Assembly (NCBI RefSeq): GCF_000003815.2
Contig: NC_049986.1
Coordinates: forward strand, 18,347,049 to 18,411,048
Length of the DNA stretch: 64,000 nt
Direction of reading: 5' to 3'
Source: Branchiostoma floridae
Lineage: Eukaryota > Chordata > Leptocardii > Amphioxiformes > Branchiostomatidae
Shown here: in pieces, positions 23,301-30,776 of the stretch
Position numbering within the stretch: the stretch's first letter is position 1
How the letters are laid out: every line of letters starts with the position of its first letter
The notes under the pieces: model-generated
Told to the model about the DNA's origin: nothing
What the model saw: only the letters and a program-made list of their open reading frames with translations
Database searches by the model: none
Made by a program: the position numbers and the translations under genes

Positions 23301-26226
23301 GGAACCCTGGACACGAAGAGTACCTAACTTCGGTTTGGGAGGTAAAAAGGCGGTGGAAGGAGAAGATGCTTTGTCTTCCAATACCTTGTCCTACACACAA
23401 TGGATAACAACTCACTGTGCCCCTACGGCCTCATAAGGCAATGGCGGGTAACCTTTATATGATTGCGTATACCCCTACTTTCGTGGTACCACAAAACCGA
23501 TAACATTCTCCTACAAACAGTCGAACCCCGTCGTAGACCAAGCCATGTTCAAGGACGAGGGTTCGTCTCTGTGTCGGAGAATGAAAAATAAGGATTGCTC
23601 TACAAACGTTACTTACAGTGTAGATATCTACATTTAGGGAACTGATAAAAAGATTTATTACTTACCACCGTTCTTGGAGGATGCAGACTCCCTCAGCCCC
23701 TCCTCCCTCAGCGGACGGGCGAGCTCGGGCTGTTTCTTCTCCAAGACTTTGACGAAGGCTTCAAACGCCTCCGCTCCCTTCTGTGGCAGGATCTTCAGGA
23801 ACCTGGTGGCGCGGTCTGTGGGAGTCTGGCCGGCCAGAACCTCCGCCTCCTCGCTCTGGTCAAATACCTGGGAGTCAGCGCAAAATATTGTGTTAACTCC
23901 ATGAATTGGCTTATTTGTGTGTTTGCTTACGTGTTTGATTGTTTCTTCTGTATGGACTATGATGATATTTGATGGATGGATAAGTCTTGGGAAGGTCAAT
24001 TTTGTGCTCTCAGATCTCTCTGAGATCAGGTCTGTGGGAGTCTGGCCGGCCAGAACCTCCGCCTCTTCGCTCTGGTCAAACACCTGGGAGGCAGCACATA
24101 AAATCAGTCTCTACCAGTCTCCCGCCTGGCCGAATAGTAGTATATTAGTAGGGGACTTTGGCCACGTCAGGAATTAAAGTCTGGATAGTCTTCAAAAGAC
24201 TGACTAAGATCCCATGGCAACTTATTTGTCCCTATATTTGGTGGCCTATTTCTTCTCTTTTGTCATCCAGCTGACACGTCTGCTTGGAGACTAGCATAAA
24301 GTATGCCGTCATATTTTGTTACCTCCATGAAAAATGGAGGTATTGTTTTTTGGTTTGTCTGTGTGTTTGCTTATTTCCTCTGTATGGATTGTGATGATAT
24401 CTGATATAAGGATAGGTCTTGGTAAGGCAAAAGTCAATTTAGGGATTTCTTGTGGCTCTACCAGACTCCACAGGTTGCTGGAAAAATAATAGAAATTGGA
24501 CGCAGACAGACGCAGACAGATAACATGTCAGACGAGTCGGTCGCAAACCATACTCCACAGCCAGCTAATTCCTCTGTCATGTTATGCATCTAACATTTGT
24601 TCAATTTTTACTTTTTTTCCCGCCACCTGTTGAGCCTGGTAGAGGCTGAGACTTCCATACGAACCACATACGACGGACCTGAATATATACGCACACGTGT
24701 GTGAACCCCTCTTTCGGGTCTTACAAGGGAAAATACCTGCCTGTCATTCCTTAATGTTTGGAGTCGGCTGGATTAAGACGACTGGTGGTTAAGTAAACAG
24801 TTCTACTCGGGTGTAAAGTACAGCCCTTAAACATCGTCAACACCTCATCGGGCGAATGAATGAGACAATAACAACGTCCACAATAAAAGCATTAAGGAAA
24901 GATAACACAACATTGTTCCCCTAGCAATAGGGGTTACTCTAACATGGTGCCACGTATGCACGCCACAGTTGACACAAAGGGGGAGATTTCAAAGTCTCAC
25001 CACAATCAAAACATTTACAGTACATTTTTATGCCTCCAACACATTAAGATTTTCACGTCTGAAAGAATGCAAGACAATTGGACTGAATTGTGGCTGACTC
25101 CGTGTACTGTAGTGGTGACAACATCATCATATTCAATCTCCAATCATATGTAGGATTCGGCTCAGTCTTTCAAGTGTATGTTTTTGGGATATTATGGGTC
25201 TTTTTAGGATCCGCAAATAAAGGAAGACTTTCTAAATGCCACTCGAACTCAAAATCAAACACTAAACATTGAGACTTAGGAAGTTATAAATCTACTCCAT
25301 GGTTTGGTTTAGGGCCAAAGTTGAACCAATTCAGGGGCGGTGGCAGTGCGTTTATCGTAACGTTATCCACACGTGCAAACAAGGCAAGTTCTTTGCTTTC
25401 TCAGCAACAAAAGCACTTTGATAGTATTCAGCAAGACTTCACGGAACAATTTGTACCTCAGTGTGTGAACACTGCAATATTTACATCCGGCACCCATGGC
25501 TTTTCGGCAACAATTTCTCCGTGGCTATGTACATTCTCTGGTTAACGCAACTTAACGTACAGCGTGTTTGTCGTGAGCAATCACCGAATGTTACATCAAA
25601 CATGACATGCGTCTTTTTACAGCAAATATATCCAAGAGTGCCTAGACCTTAGAACCAATATTGTAAATGATACTCAAGCAAGACTTAACATGCTGATATT
25701 TTGATACTTATCCGTAGTCACTCATATAGGTAATTCATCATGTATGCACCTGTTTGTCCACATAGATGTTTGTAGCAGTCCTTACAACAGTCTCTGTACT
25801 TTTGTTGTGTCAATAGACATATCATAACGCCTTAGAAAGGCCTGGTGGAGGCTAGTATCAGTCAGTAGTACATGTAAGTCGGATTGAACAAGTTTAAAGC
25901 AAGATTTGACGAACACATGAAAGGACATCCTGTCGTCTATGACTACAGGGCACTGGATCATCCCCTAAGACCGACAATGTCAGTATCCTGAATTGAAGAG
26001 CAGCCCAAACTGTAGTGGTCACTCCTACCGGGCTGGAACAACTCTACTCTACTCTACTCTACTCTACTCTACTCTACTCTACTCTACTCTACTCTACTCT
26101 ACTCTACTCTTGAAACCACCTTACCGCCAACATCTGTACGAGCACCCTGGTGGTCTGCATGTCCCGTACCAGCTGGCGGTGGTACCTGCGCAGCAGCAAC
26201 TTGTGGAGATCCTTCATCTCAGTCAT
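5919..26226 (-). CDS. CARD + death-fold + MyD88-like death-domain adaptor (six exons, 287 aa)
   Basis: Joining 26226-26125, 23867-23666, 8274-8144, 7579-7441, 6632-6540 and 6115-5919 gives 864 bases with every splice phase consistent. Residues 1 to about 95 form a CARD (LVRDMQTTRVLVQML, then TDRATRFLKILPQKG and AFEAFVKVLE). Residues about 103-190 look like a second death fold (WFRLVEKLPFEGEE; VLRLLASCQNVPIRRVARA; EVERGDVADTL). Residues about 195-287 are a death domain close to the MyD88 pattern (DLPRDVRLRLTTELN; KDWKLVAERIG; LADWHKRPDATVAKL; DVADIL). No TIR, kinase or caspase domain is present, so it is an adaptor. CRADD/RAIDD has the CARD-DD order in about 200 residues; here about 100 extra residues lie between. 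Known CARD and DD proteins assemble caspase- or kinase-activating complexes; the partner here is unknown. The 15-kb gap between exons 2 and 3 could hide a further phase-neutral exon. Confidence 0.75.
6540..6632 (-). CDS. Adaptor exon 5: linker and death-domain helix 1
   Basis: Acceptor CATCCACCAG and donor GTCAGT bound 93 bases reading KLADTLPIKDLPRDVRLRLT then TELNISRSAG. The LPRDVRLRLTxxLN run is the N-terminal signature that MyD88 death domains carry. Confidence 0.7.
6701..6917. mobile_element. MITE with TAGCCTCCATAGCAG ends
   Basis: Terminal inverted repeats TAGCCTCCATAGCAG and CTGCTATGGAGGC enclose about 190 bases that are themselves largely palindromic (GTACTGGGTCGCT / AGCGACCCAGTAC). 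A second copy is at 60528-60645, and a single end survives at about 4651. Confidence 0.75.
7441..7579 (-). CDS. Adaptor exon 4: end of the middle death-fold region
   Basis: Acceptor GAGAGCAGCAG and donor GTCTGT bound 139 bases reading NGSYPVLRLLASCQNVPIRR and AAREVERGDVADTLRANLP. The frame continues past the donor, but the phase into exon 5 supports splicing here. Its 5' part is duplicated at about 7660-7760. Confidence 0.7.
7660..7760 (-). repeat. Partial tandem copy of adaptor exon 4 with its acceptor
   Basis: On the minus strand the copy shows the same lead-in (GACCTCGTTGTGAGCAGCAG) and then reads NGPNQVLRLLAVCQ, after which it diverges. It has no matching donor, so it is a pseudo-exon. 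Confidence 0.75.
8144..8274 (-). CDS. Adaptor exon 3: start of the middle death-fold region
   Basis: Acceptor CCTTCCTCCAG and donor GTAAGT bound 131 bases. The frame set by exon 2 reads KATFLSQQLRHKLSSLPDF and QWFRLVEKLPFEGEE. No long ATG-led frame covers it, so it was recovered from phase and splice sites. Confidence 0.7.
8315..8535. mobile_element. MITE copy (AGTCTCTACCAG family)
   Basis: Starts AGTCTCTACCAGACTCCCGC and ends near CTGACACGTCTCCTTGGA. A better preserved copy lies at 24105-24297 and ends CTTGGAGACTAG, giving short inverted ends. The interior shares CCATGGCAACTTATTTG. Confidence 0.6.
8538..8895 (-). mobile_element. Repeat element with a palindromic 31-bp minisatellite, copy 1
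   Basis: A shared body (CCGGTTTAATTTGGG twice, then TTAATATCGCATATGTTAGG) leads into about six 31-bp units built on the palindrome CAGAATTCTGCAGAATTCTG. The same structure occurs in the opposite orientation at 22940-23294. Confidence 0.7.
8896..9984. other. Intronic sequence, no gene seen
   Basis: Part of the adaptor's large intron. A piece at about 9360-9450 (AAAAAATCCGTGAACCAAG; TTGGTGTGGCC) matches a repeat at 38665-38745. Nothing coding is supported. Confidence 0.4.
9985..12420 (+). repeat. 17-copy satellite, about 145-bp unit
   Basis: The word GGCTCAGGAG (first copy GGGTCAGGAG) recurs at about 10005, 10150, 10296, 10441, 10587, 10731, 10877, 11022, 11167, 11312, 11458, 11604, 11749, 11897, 12044, 12189 and 12334, a spacing of 144-148 bases. 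Internal units are nearly identical and the outer ones diverged. Between about 10150 and 11000 two unit types alternate: CGAAACCTGTA with AATGCTCTTT, and CGAAACGTGTA with AATGCTGTTT. That is a dimer of about 291 bases. The frames of up to 125 codons inside it repeat with the unit and are not genes. Confidence 0.95.
12421..13750. other. Intronic sequence, no gene seen
   Basis: Contains only fragments of dispersed repeats, such as CTCCAAGCAGATCCTA near 13444 and CCTTGGCCAGTTTGGTACTA near 13545. The latter reappears inverted near 14620. Confidence 0.4.
13754..13813. repeat. Small foldback, TAGCCTGGTATCCAGC arms
   Basis: TAGCCTGGTATCCAGC and GCTGGATACCAGGCTA pair perfectly across 28 bases, and the pairing extends inward with GTAATA/TATTAC. 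Confidence 0.75.
14006..14093. repeat. (AT)n microsatellite
   Basis: About 88 bases of uninterrupted TA dinucleotide. Confidence 0.95.
14290..14335. repeat. (GT)n microsatellite
   Basis: About 23 uninterrupted GT units, about 200 bases from the (AT)n run. Confidence 0.95.
14336..15372. other. Intronic repeat mosaic, no gene seen
   Basis: Segments near 14590-14690 and 14880-14980 are diverged, partly inverted copies of the 13440-13590 repeat. They share CAGATCCTAC, TAGTACCAAACTGGCCAAGG and TAGGATCTGCTTGGAGA. Nothing coding. Confidence 0.4.
15376..15571. repeat. Direct tandem duplication, 98-bp unit, two copies
   Basis: CAAAGATAAAGGAAAAGTTT starts at 15376 and again at 15474. The two 98-bp units are virtually identical, which suggests a recent event or an assembly artefact. 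Confidence 0.9.
16050..16530. mobile_element. Foldback element with AAGGCGGCAGAGTACAGT ends
   Basis: The left end AAGGCGGCAGAGTACAGT and right end ACTGTACTCTGCTACCTT are inverted repeats about 480 bases apart. No open frame for a transposase is present, so it is non-autonomous. Confidence 0.6.
16531..17662. other. Intronic sequence, no gene seen
   Basis: Contains a CTCCAAGCAGATG repeat fragment near 16578. Frames of 61-73 codons are not supported by any splice or family evidence. Confidence 0.35.
17663..17762. other. Assembly gap (100 N)
   Basis: Exactly 100 N, the usual placeholder for a gap of unknown size. It lies inside the adaptor's large intron, so an exon could be missing here. Confidence 0.99.
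17940..18440 (-). pseudogene. Possible decayed retroelement C-terminal fragment
   Basis: On the minus strand near 18100-18020 the translation KSKCAHCQGQQTLCHVLNMC resembles the CxxC...T..HVLnxC tail found after the reverse transcriptase of some retroelements. Upstream of it on the same strand, 18440-18108 is a 110-codon frame of unknown kinship, rich in Lys and Arg. The frame is broken shortly after the motif. I cannot name the family. Confidence 0.35.
18441..19369. other. Intronic sequence, no gene seen
   Basis: No coding or repeat structure could be supported in this stretch by eye. Confidence 0.3.
19370..19571. mobile_element. Long foldback MITE, CATAATTCCAC ends
   Basis: CATAATTCCAC followed by AGGTGCCAT...ATACCGCCAC is mirrored by GTGGCGGTAT...ATGGCACCT followed by GTGGAATTATG. 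Interior arms (GAGGCCATCTCAAGATTGTC / GACAATCTTGGGAAGACCTC) also pair, so nearly all of its 200 bases fold back. Confidence 0.8.
20245..20718. mobile_element. Foldback element, about 470 bp
   Basis: CACACGAGAGCACGAATGAG...TCGGAATGAAAATTCTTTT on the left is mirrored by AAGAATTTTCATTCTGACGG...CTCATCCTTCTCATGTGA on the right. The interior is repetitive (GCATTC / GAATGC words) with no open frame. Confidence 0.7.
20900..22935. other. Intronic sequence, no gene seen
   Basis: No splice-supported coding segment is visible. Scattered short frames have no supporting context. Confidence 0.3.
22940..23294 (+). mobile_element. Repeat element with a palindromic minisatellite, copy 2 (inverted)
   Basis: Reverse-orientation counterpart of 8538-8895: about six units on CAGAATTCTGCAGAATTCTG, then the shared body ending AAATTAAACCGGAGGGTG. 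The two copies face each other across 14 kb of one intron. Confidence 0.7.
23666..23867 (-). CDS. Adaptor exon 2: CARD helices 2-6
   Basis: Acceptor GACTCCCAG and donor GTAAGT bound 202 bases encoding EVLAGQTPTDRATRFLKILP and on to the end of the CARD. It ends in phase 1, which matches exon 3. The 5' part of this exon is duplicated at 24028-24094. Confidence 0.8.
24028..24094 (-). repeat. Partial copy of adaptor exon 2 with its acceptor
   Basis: On the minus strand an acceptor (GCCTCCCAG) is followed by codons for FDQSEEAEVLAGQTPTD, identical in protein to the real exon. It then diverges and lacks the donor side, so it lies as a pseudo-exon just upstream of exon 2. Confidence 0.8.
24105..24297. 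mobile_element. MITE copy (AGTCTCTACCAG family)
   Basis: Starts AGTCTCTACCAGTCTCCCGC and ends CTGCTTGGAGACTAG; same family and orientation as 8315-8535. Confidence 0.6.
24300..26040. other. Adaptor intron 1, no gene seen
   Basis: Contains a segment near 25830-25990 (AAAGGCCTGGTGGAGG...) that recurs at about 27345. No other structure is supported. Confidence 0.35.
26041..26110. repeat. (ACTCT)n pentanucleotide microsatellite
   Basis: About 14 uninterrupted ACTCT units ending 15 bases from the exon 1 donor of the adaptor gene. Confidence 0.95.
26125..26226 (-). CDS. Adaptor exon 1: start and first CARD helix
   Basis: ATG at 26226-26224 opens 34 codons ending in phase 0 before donor GTAAGG. 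An in-frame TGA lies a few codons upstream, so this ATG, or the one three codons later, is the start. Helix 1 of the CARD is encoded by LLLRRYHRQLVRDMQTTRVL. A short upstream reading frame overlaps the start. Confidence 0.7.
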
Positions 26227-26270
26227 CGTCCCGCGCACACGTCAATCATAATTACGTCATGGTCAATCAT
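26223..26270 (-). promoter_or_regulatory. Upstream ORF overlapping the adaptor start codon
   Basis: A 15-codon frame starting with ATG at 26270-26268 ends with TGA whose first two bases are the last two of the adaptor ATG (an ATGA overlap at 26226-26223). A second ATG lies in the same short frame. If transcription starts upstream, it would reduce or re-initiate translation of the adaptor. The transcript start is not known. Confidence 0.5.
26252..26259 (-). promoter_or_regulatory. ATF/CRE-type site near the adaptor start
   Basis: TGACGTAA on the minus strand, 26 bases upstream of the ATG. The same octamer occurs in the Roquin promoter region. Confidence 0.35.
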
Positions 26271-26429
26271 ATCTGGGCAGGCCGTCCAACGCTGGACGTA
26301 GGCACACTTGACCAAACTTCGTCCGCGGTTTGACCCACCGAGTCCACGGTGCGTTCCCATCCACTGCGTCACCTTTCACCCTTTGCGTTTGGGGCCAATT
26401 TAGTTAGACTTGTCCACCTCTGGGCTACT

Positions 26430-28290
26430 ATATAGGGGTGCACTGTGTGATACTGTTTGGTCCAATTTTTCTGTATGAAATCCGAACGCTCTGTTTTTAC
26501 CTGCTCAAAGTTGTGATAAGAGTTAATCGATCAAATGAAGCTTAGATGACCCAGAGAAATTCAGAAGTGACTTCATATTACATCGCAACCCCCGAAACTT
26601 GTGTGAAAACGTCCACGTCATGACAAATTTAGATAGGCGTGCCTCTGTGTGCGTGTGTGTGTATGCAATGGAGGACAGTCTTCCCCGCCTTTCGTAAAGT
26701 ATTCATCTAGTGTATACCAACTGCTAAGTACGTAATGTCAGCTCAGACAAGGACCAGAGCAAGCAAGTAGTGAGTTCAAACCTCTTCTTCCGAACATGAA
26801 AAGCCACCAAAAAATCAAAACCATTACATATCCAGGCAAAAAAAGATACAGAAACGGTAACTTCTGGTGCAAAGACGCACACAAAAGACCTACCAGCATA
26901 ACAAACATCGTCGTAATCCATTCATACTGACAAATATTCGGAAACATATACTGCCTAGCAGACAAACACACAGACACATTGAAAACAATAACTCTATTTT
27001 TCATAGAGGAATAAGACACAAGAAATAGCCATGCTTTAAAGTACCGGAGTCATCAACCTCGGCTGGATGTGTTTTAAAATTCGTACTTCCTACAGCAACC
27101 ACAGAGTGGGATTCGTTGCCATCAAGCACTATGCATATCCTCACACCTGCAATCAGATGTGCTAAGGCTATGTGTGACAGGTCGTTCAATTAAATGTACT
27201 ACGCTGCTTATAGATTATTATAGGGAGAATAATTGGCCAGAGGAGTAGCTACCAGAGAAGTCGGGGAAACATTAACCTTAACGTGGACTGACTCCCCTGG
27301 CCAATTTCCCTATTCTTTAGCCGACGATGACCGCGCCCCAGTAGGAAGGCCTGGTGGAGGTTAATATAACCAGCTGCTGCCGCGCCGCGCGCCTGCGAAG
27401 CTGGTGTATTGCGTGAAGGGCGGTTATACCGGTTATACAGATACAGTGTAGGGCTTGGGATAACCCTCTGTACGGTGTAGCAGGTAGTCAGTTTACTCAG
27501 TGTGCGCAGACGGGTTTCTTTCACCCGTCCGTTTACCCAGTCTCTGAACCGCACAAAGCTGCGTTATCGGTCATCCGCGCCTCGCGTCACCGTAGCCATG
27601 GCAACCAGGTGTTCTAGCAACGTTTATAATTATATCTTAGATGGGGACGAAATGCGGAGCTTTGGCAGAGAACAAAGGGCGTCCTGTAGAGAGGTTTCAC
27701 ACCGTGTTTGCACCAGGAAAATAAAGTTGTTTGCGACAATTCATTGGAGGCTTAATGAGGTCAAAGGTGTTGTAAACAGAACACTTTACTAATTTATCTT
27801 GCAATCAACACGGCAATGTCCGACAGATTGACCTCTAAACGTGAACAAGGTCACGCACCAGGGGGGCCCATATCAAACCAAGACTAACACCTACACACAA
27901 ACCAAATTAGCCTGAGTACCATCCTCCATAGTGACCGCTGGCTCAATCCTTTCGCTTGCTAATCCGTGGTTAGCAAACCAAATATCATCACAATCCATCC
28001 AGAGGTTCGTGAGTTACTGCTGACAACAGATGTGCACAAAACAGACACTACACCCAAAACAGTACCTAATTTTCTTATTGAGATAACAAGACTGGCTTTT
28101 TGCAAGAAAGCTAATGTGTTGATAAACGAAACTATTAGTTTGTCGTAAGAGTGGCAGTTACATTTAGTTTTACACAATTCAGTCAACATGCTTCAAACTA
28201 CTAGTTGATTCTCAATAAAATTGAATTGAATTACTAGTGTAGTTGGCTCTTGAAAATGATATTTAACGAGAACAAACACCCAAACACACA
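26430..28290. other. Intergenic region between the adaptor 5' end and the Roquin 3' end
   Basis: No coding gene is supported. It includes a GC-richer patch at about 27490-27620 with an X-box-like site, and a repeat tail at about 27340-27450 (GGCCTGGTGGAGG...GGGCGGTTATACCGG). A 96-codon frame at 27502-27792 has no recognisable similarity. Confidence 0.4.
27592..27605 (+). promoter_or_regulatory. RFX X-box-like motif
   Basis: GTAGCCATGGCAAC matches the palindromic RFX consensus GTNRCC-N2-RGYAAC, and GCGTCACC precedes it. It could belong to a promoter of a non-coding first exon. A CCATGGCAAC half also occurs in two MITEs, so chance or repeat origin is possible. Confidence 0.35.
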
Positions 28291-28313
28291 AGTGTCTTGT
28301 ACAAAAATCACCC

Positions 28314-28319
28314 TTTATT
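28314..28319 (-). promoter_or_regulatory. Candidate Roquin polyadenylation signal
   Basis: AATAAA on the minus strand, followed by a GT-rich stretch (TTGTACAAGACACTTGTGTG), the usual arrangement for cleavage and polyadenylation. Confidence 0.5.
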
Positions 28320-28920
28320 GTATACTACCTTCACCTGACAACACCTTACACTAGTGTGCCATGCACATAGAATTAAAATGATGCTTACATGAGAGTTCCC
28401 CTGAAACATGAAGTGTGCATTTTAAGTCCTGTACAGTTTCTAGTCTGTACAGTCAGTCTCTAAGGCCACAATGATTCAATTACCTGGTTACTGGCTTTTA
28501 AAGAAAAAACTGCTGACTCAAGTTTTCTTGTTTAATCTAAATCTTTAGCTTGAAATGTCAGCAAACCAAGGATATCATGGTGTGGCCTAACGAGTACCTT
28601 TTTTTAATGTTCTGGTGGTCGTCAAATGAATGTTGACGGCACCAAAATGTGTCTACGAAAAAAATTAGCACATTTTTTTCAGGCTCATGTGAGCATCTCT
28701 GACATGAATGCAGTACAATGGTAAATACTTCCCAAAAGAAAGCCGACAATAAGTGCCACTATATACAGGGCACTTTTAAGCAGTAACTTTGTAAAAGCTC
28801 TTATTGTTTTGTACATTTGATTAGTTTGATCATTTGTACCATGCAGTTTTCGTTCAATGCTGCTTAGACATGACGTATCCAGGAGCTAACTACAAAGCAG
28901 CTTGGTCACATTCATACAGT

Positions 28921-29232
28921 AGGGCTCGAAATACTTTTTTCTGCACTGGTGCAGGTACCATTGAAAATTACCTGCACCAGACAAACGAATTGAGGAAATA
29001 TGGATTATACTAAAAATTGCTATTTTTTTAAAATACCTTATACTATTAGGTGGTAACAGTCAATGCAGCAAATAACAATCCACATTCACCTACATGTACA
29101 TCATAGGGCATCATGTATAAAACCCAGTATATGGACCAGTGCAGGTTAGGTGCAGGTAGACACCAGAAATACCTGCACAGCTGCAGTTTTACCTGCAATT
29201 AACTGCATATGCAGGCGGTATTTAGAGCCCTG
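28921..29232. mobile_element. Foldback element with GGGCTCGAAATA / TATTTAGAGCCC ends
   Basis: The ends are inverted repeats, and the interior has several CACTGGTGCAGGT / ACCTGCACCAG words in both orientations. No coding capacity. It lies in the Roquin 3'UTR as drawn. Confidence 0.6.
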
Positions 29233-30372
29233 TAAAAATACAAGTACTGTTTGCAAGATTTTTCTCCTAATTATATAACCATTGATAGCGCAATGTCAAT
29301 ACATTTCTGATAAGGTAACTCCCCAACATAACAACATACATGTTGTATCATCAACAGCCAACTTGGTTAGTGTACACCTTCAAAGATATGTTGTTTTGAA
29401 AAAAAGCGATTATGCTGCGGTTACTTCTTAGCAGTTGCATTTGTTACAAGTAGAATACTACAAAAATGCCAAAGCGAAATAGGTATTTTTGACAAAAATC
29501 TATCATCCAAGAATAGGCAAAAATCCTGCTTGGTCTAGCTTTCAAGTTTTAAAGGGAAGCAAGGTAAAACAAAGTGACATATAATATCTGAAGATCCAAC
29601 ACACCACAGACTTTGTACGTCACCTTCATATACAAGGTTGAGTCAGAAAGTAATGCAAGTGGATTTATCTCATTTTTTCATTAAATGAGTTTCAATTTAG
29701 CACAAAGGATAAGGCGCATATCTTCTTATTAATAAGACTGAAATATCTCAATTTGTCGTTTACATTTTTCTCGTTATAAATAAACTTGCATAACTTTCTG
29801 ATTCCCCATAACACCACAGCACTGAGAATCATTGTTAGCTTGAAATGGGTTATAACAAAAAAATGTGAATTAAACAAATGTTCACTTTACAGACAGAGCA
29901 AAGTGGATTCCCACTACTTCACAGCATGGATACAAAGCGATCTACTTTTTCAATTCAATCACACATTTTCAGAAGAATTCGTCTTACACCTTCAATGGCA
30001 ATACCAATGCAGCGCTCTTCCTTTGGAAACATAACTCGCAGTAGATTTTTCAAGTCCTGAAGCATCTTAACTTCCTACATTCAATGACTGTTTAACAGCT
30101 TTAGAAATGTTCCATTGTTTTCTTTAAGAATATTCTGGCAAGGCTATTATAGTATAGCGCCATTAAGAATGGAGCAGGTTGTCATATGTCTACAAGTTTC
30201 CGCAAATCTAGTCATGATATTCTAGTGTTTGGAGATACACTTACATCCACCAACCAAACAGATCTTAAATGTAAGTGCTTGATATGTACATGTGCAAGCT
30301 ATCCTTGTAATATAAATATCACATACCTTTTTTTACACACAGCAAGTTTTAAATAAACGTCACCAAAGATCA

Positions 30373-30484
30373 TTTTCACACAACCACAGATTTTACCCGA
30401 TATTTGGCTAGATTCATTTGTGCCAGGTAGCTTCTATTTTATTATTATTGGCTAGTAAATGATCTCTGTGGTTGTGTGGGAAAA
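30373..30484. repeat. Hairpin close behind the Roquin stop codon
   Basis: TTTTCACACAACCACAGA and its near-perfect complement TCTGTGGTTGTGTGGGAAAA lie about 75 bases apart. In the transcript this would form a stem of roughly 18 pairs beginning about 70 bases past the stop. It may be a small foldback transposon. Confidence 0.6.
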
Positions 30485-30554
30485 GTTTCCACTCTCTCAT
30501 GACCCACACACCTGTCAAGCGATTCAAAGACTACGTGAACCTAAAGTAACTCAT

Positions 30555-30776
30555 CTAGTGCACACCCACACTGCTGTCTTCCACCACGTTGCTTGGTAGC
30601 GTGCAGGGCTTGGCTCTCGCCACGGAGGAAGTGACAACGGTGTCCTGACCCGTGGAAATCCTGGGTGCCAGTTGCAGGTCCCGTACGGCGCCGTGCACAC
30701 CGTTTACCCGCACCCTTCTGTCCGCTACAGCGCTGGCGTATGAGGGTCTGTCTGAGGTCTGGTGCTGGTACCCTAC
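30555..30776 (-). CDS. RC3H1: Roquin last coding exon
   Basis: Acceptor ACCTCCCACAG opens 73 codons and TAG in the frame set by exon 18. It reads [20 protein letters not shown] and ends DSSVGVH. The longest ATG-led frame here is a different one; I chose this frame by phase. Confidence 0.7.
   Translation of the reverse strand, partial: VGYQHQTSDRPSYASAVADRRVRVNGVHGAVRDLQLAPRISTGQDTVVTSSVARAKPCTLPSNVVEDSSVGVH

Larger units (their letters stand above)
28290..30554 (-). other. Roquin 3'UTR (inferred)
   Basis: From the stop codon to just past the AATAAA at 28319-28314 is about 2.25 kb without a supported gene. It contains a foldback at 30373-30484 and a repeat at 28921-29232. The end point is inferred from the signal alone. 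Confidence 0.5.

Noticed and set aside
28300-30554. Short Roquin-type decay stem-loop (TTCYRYGAA) in the Roquin 3'UTR
   Set aside because: I scanned by eye and found no convincing match; a computed search would be needed to exclude one.
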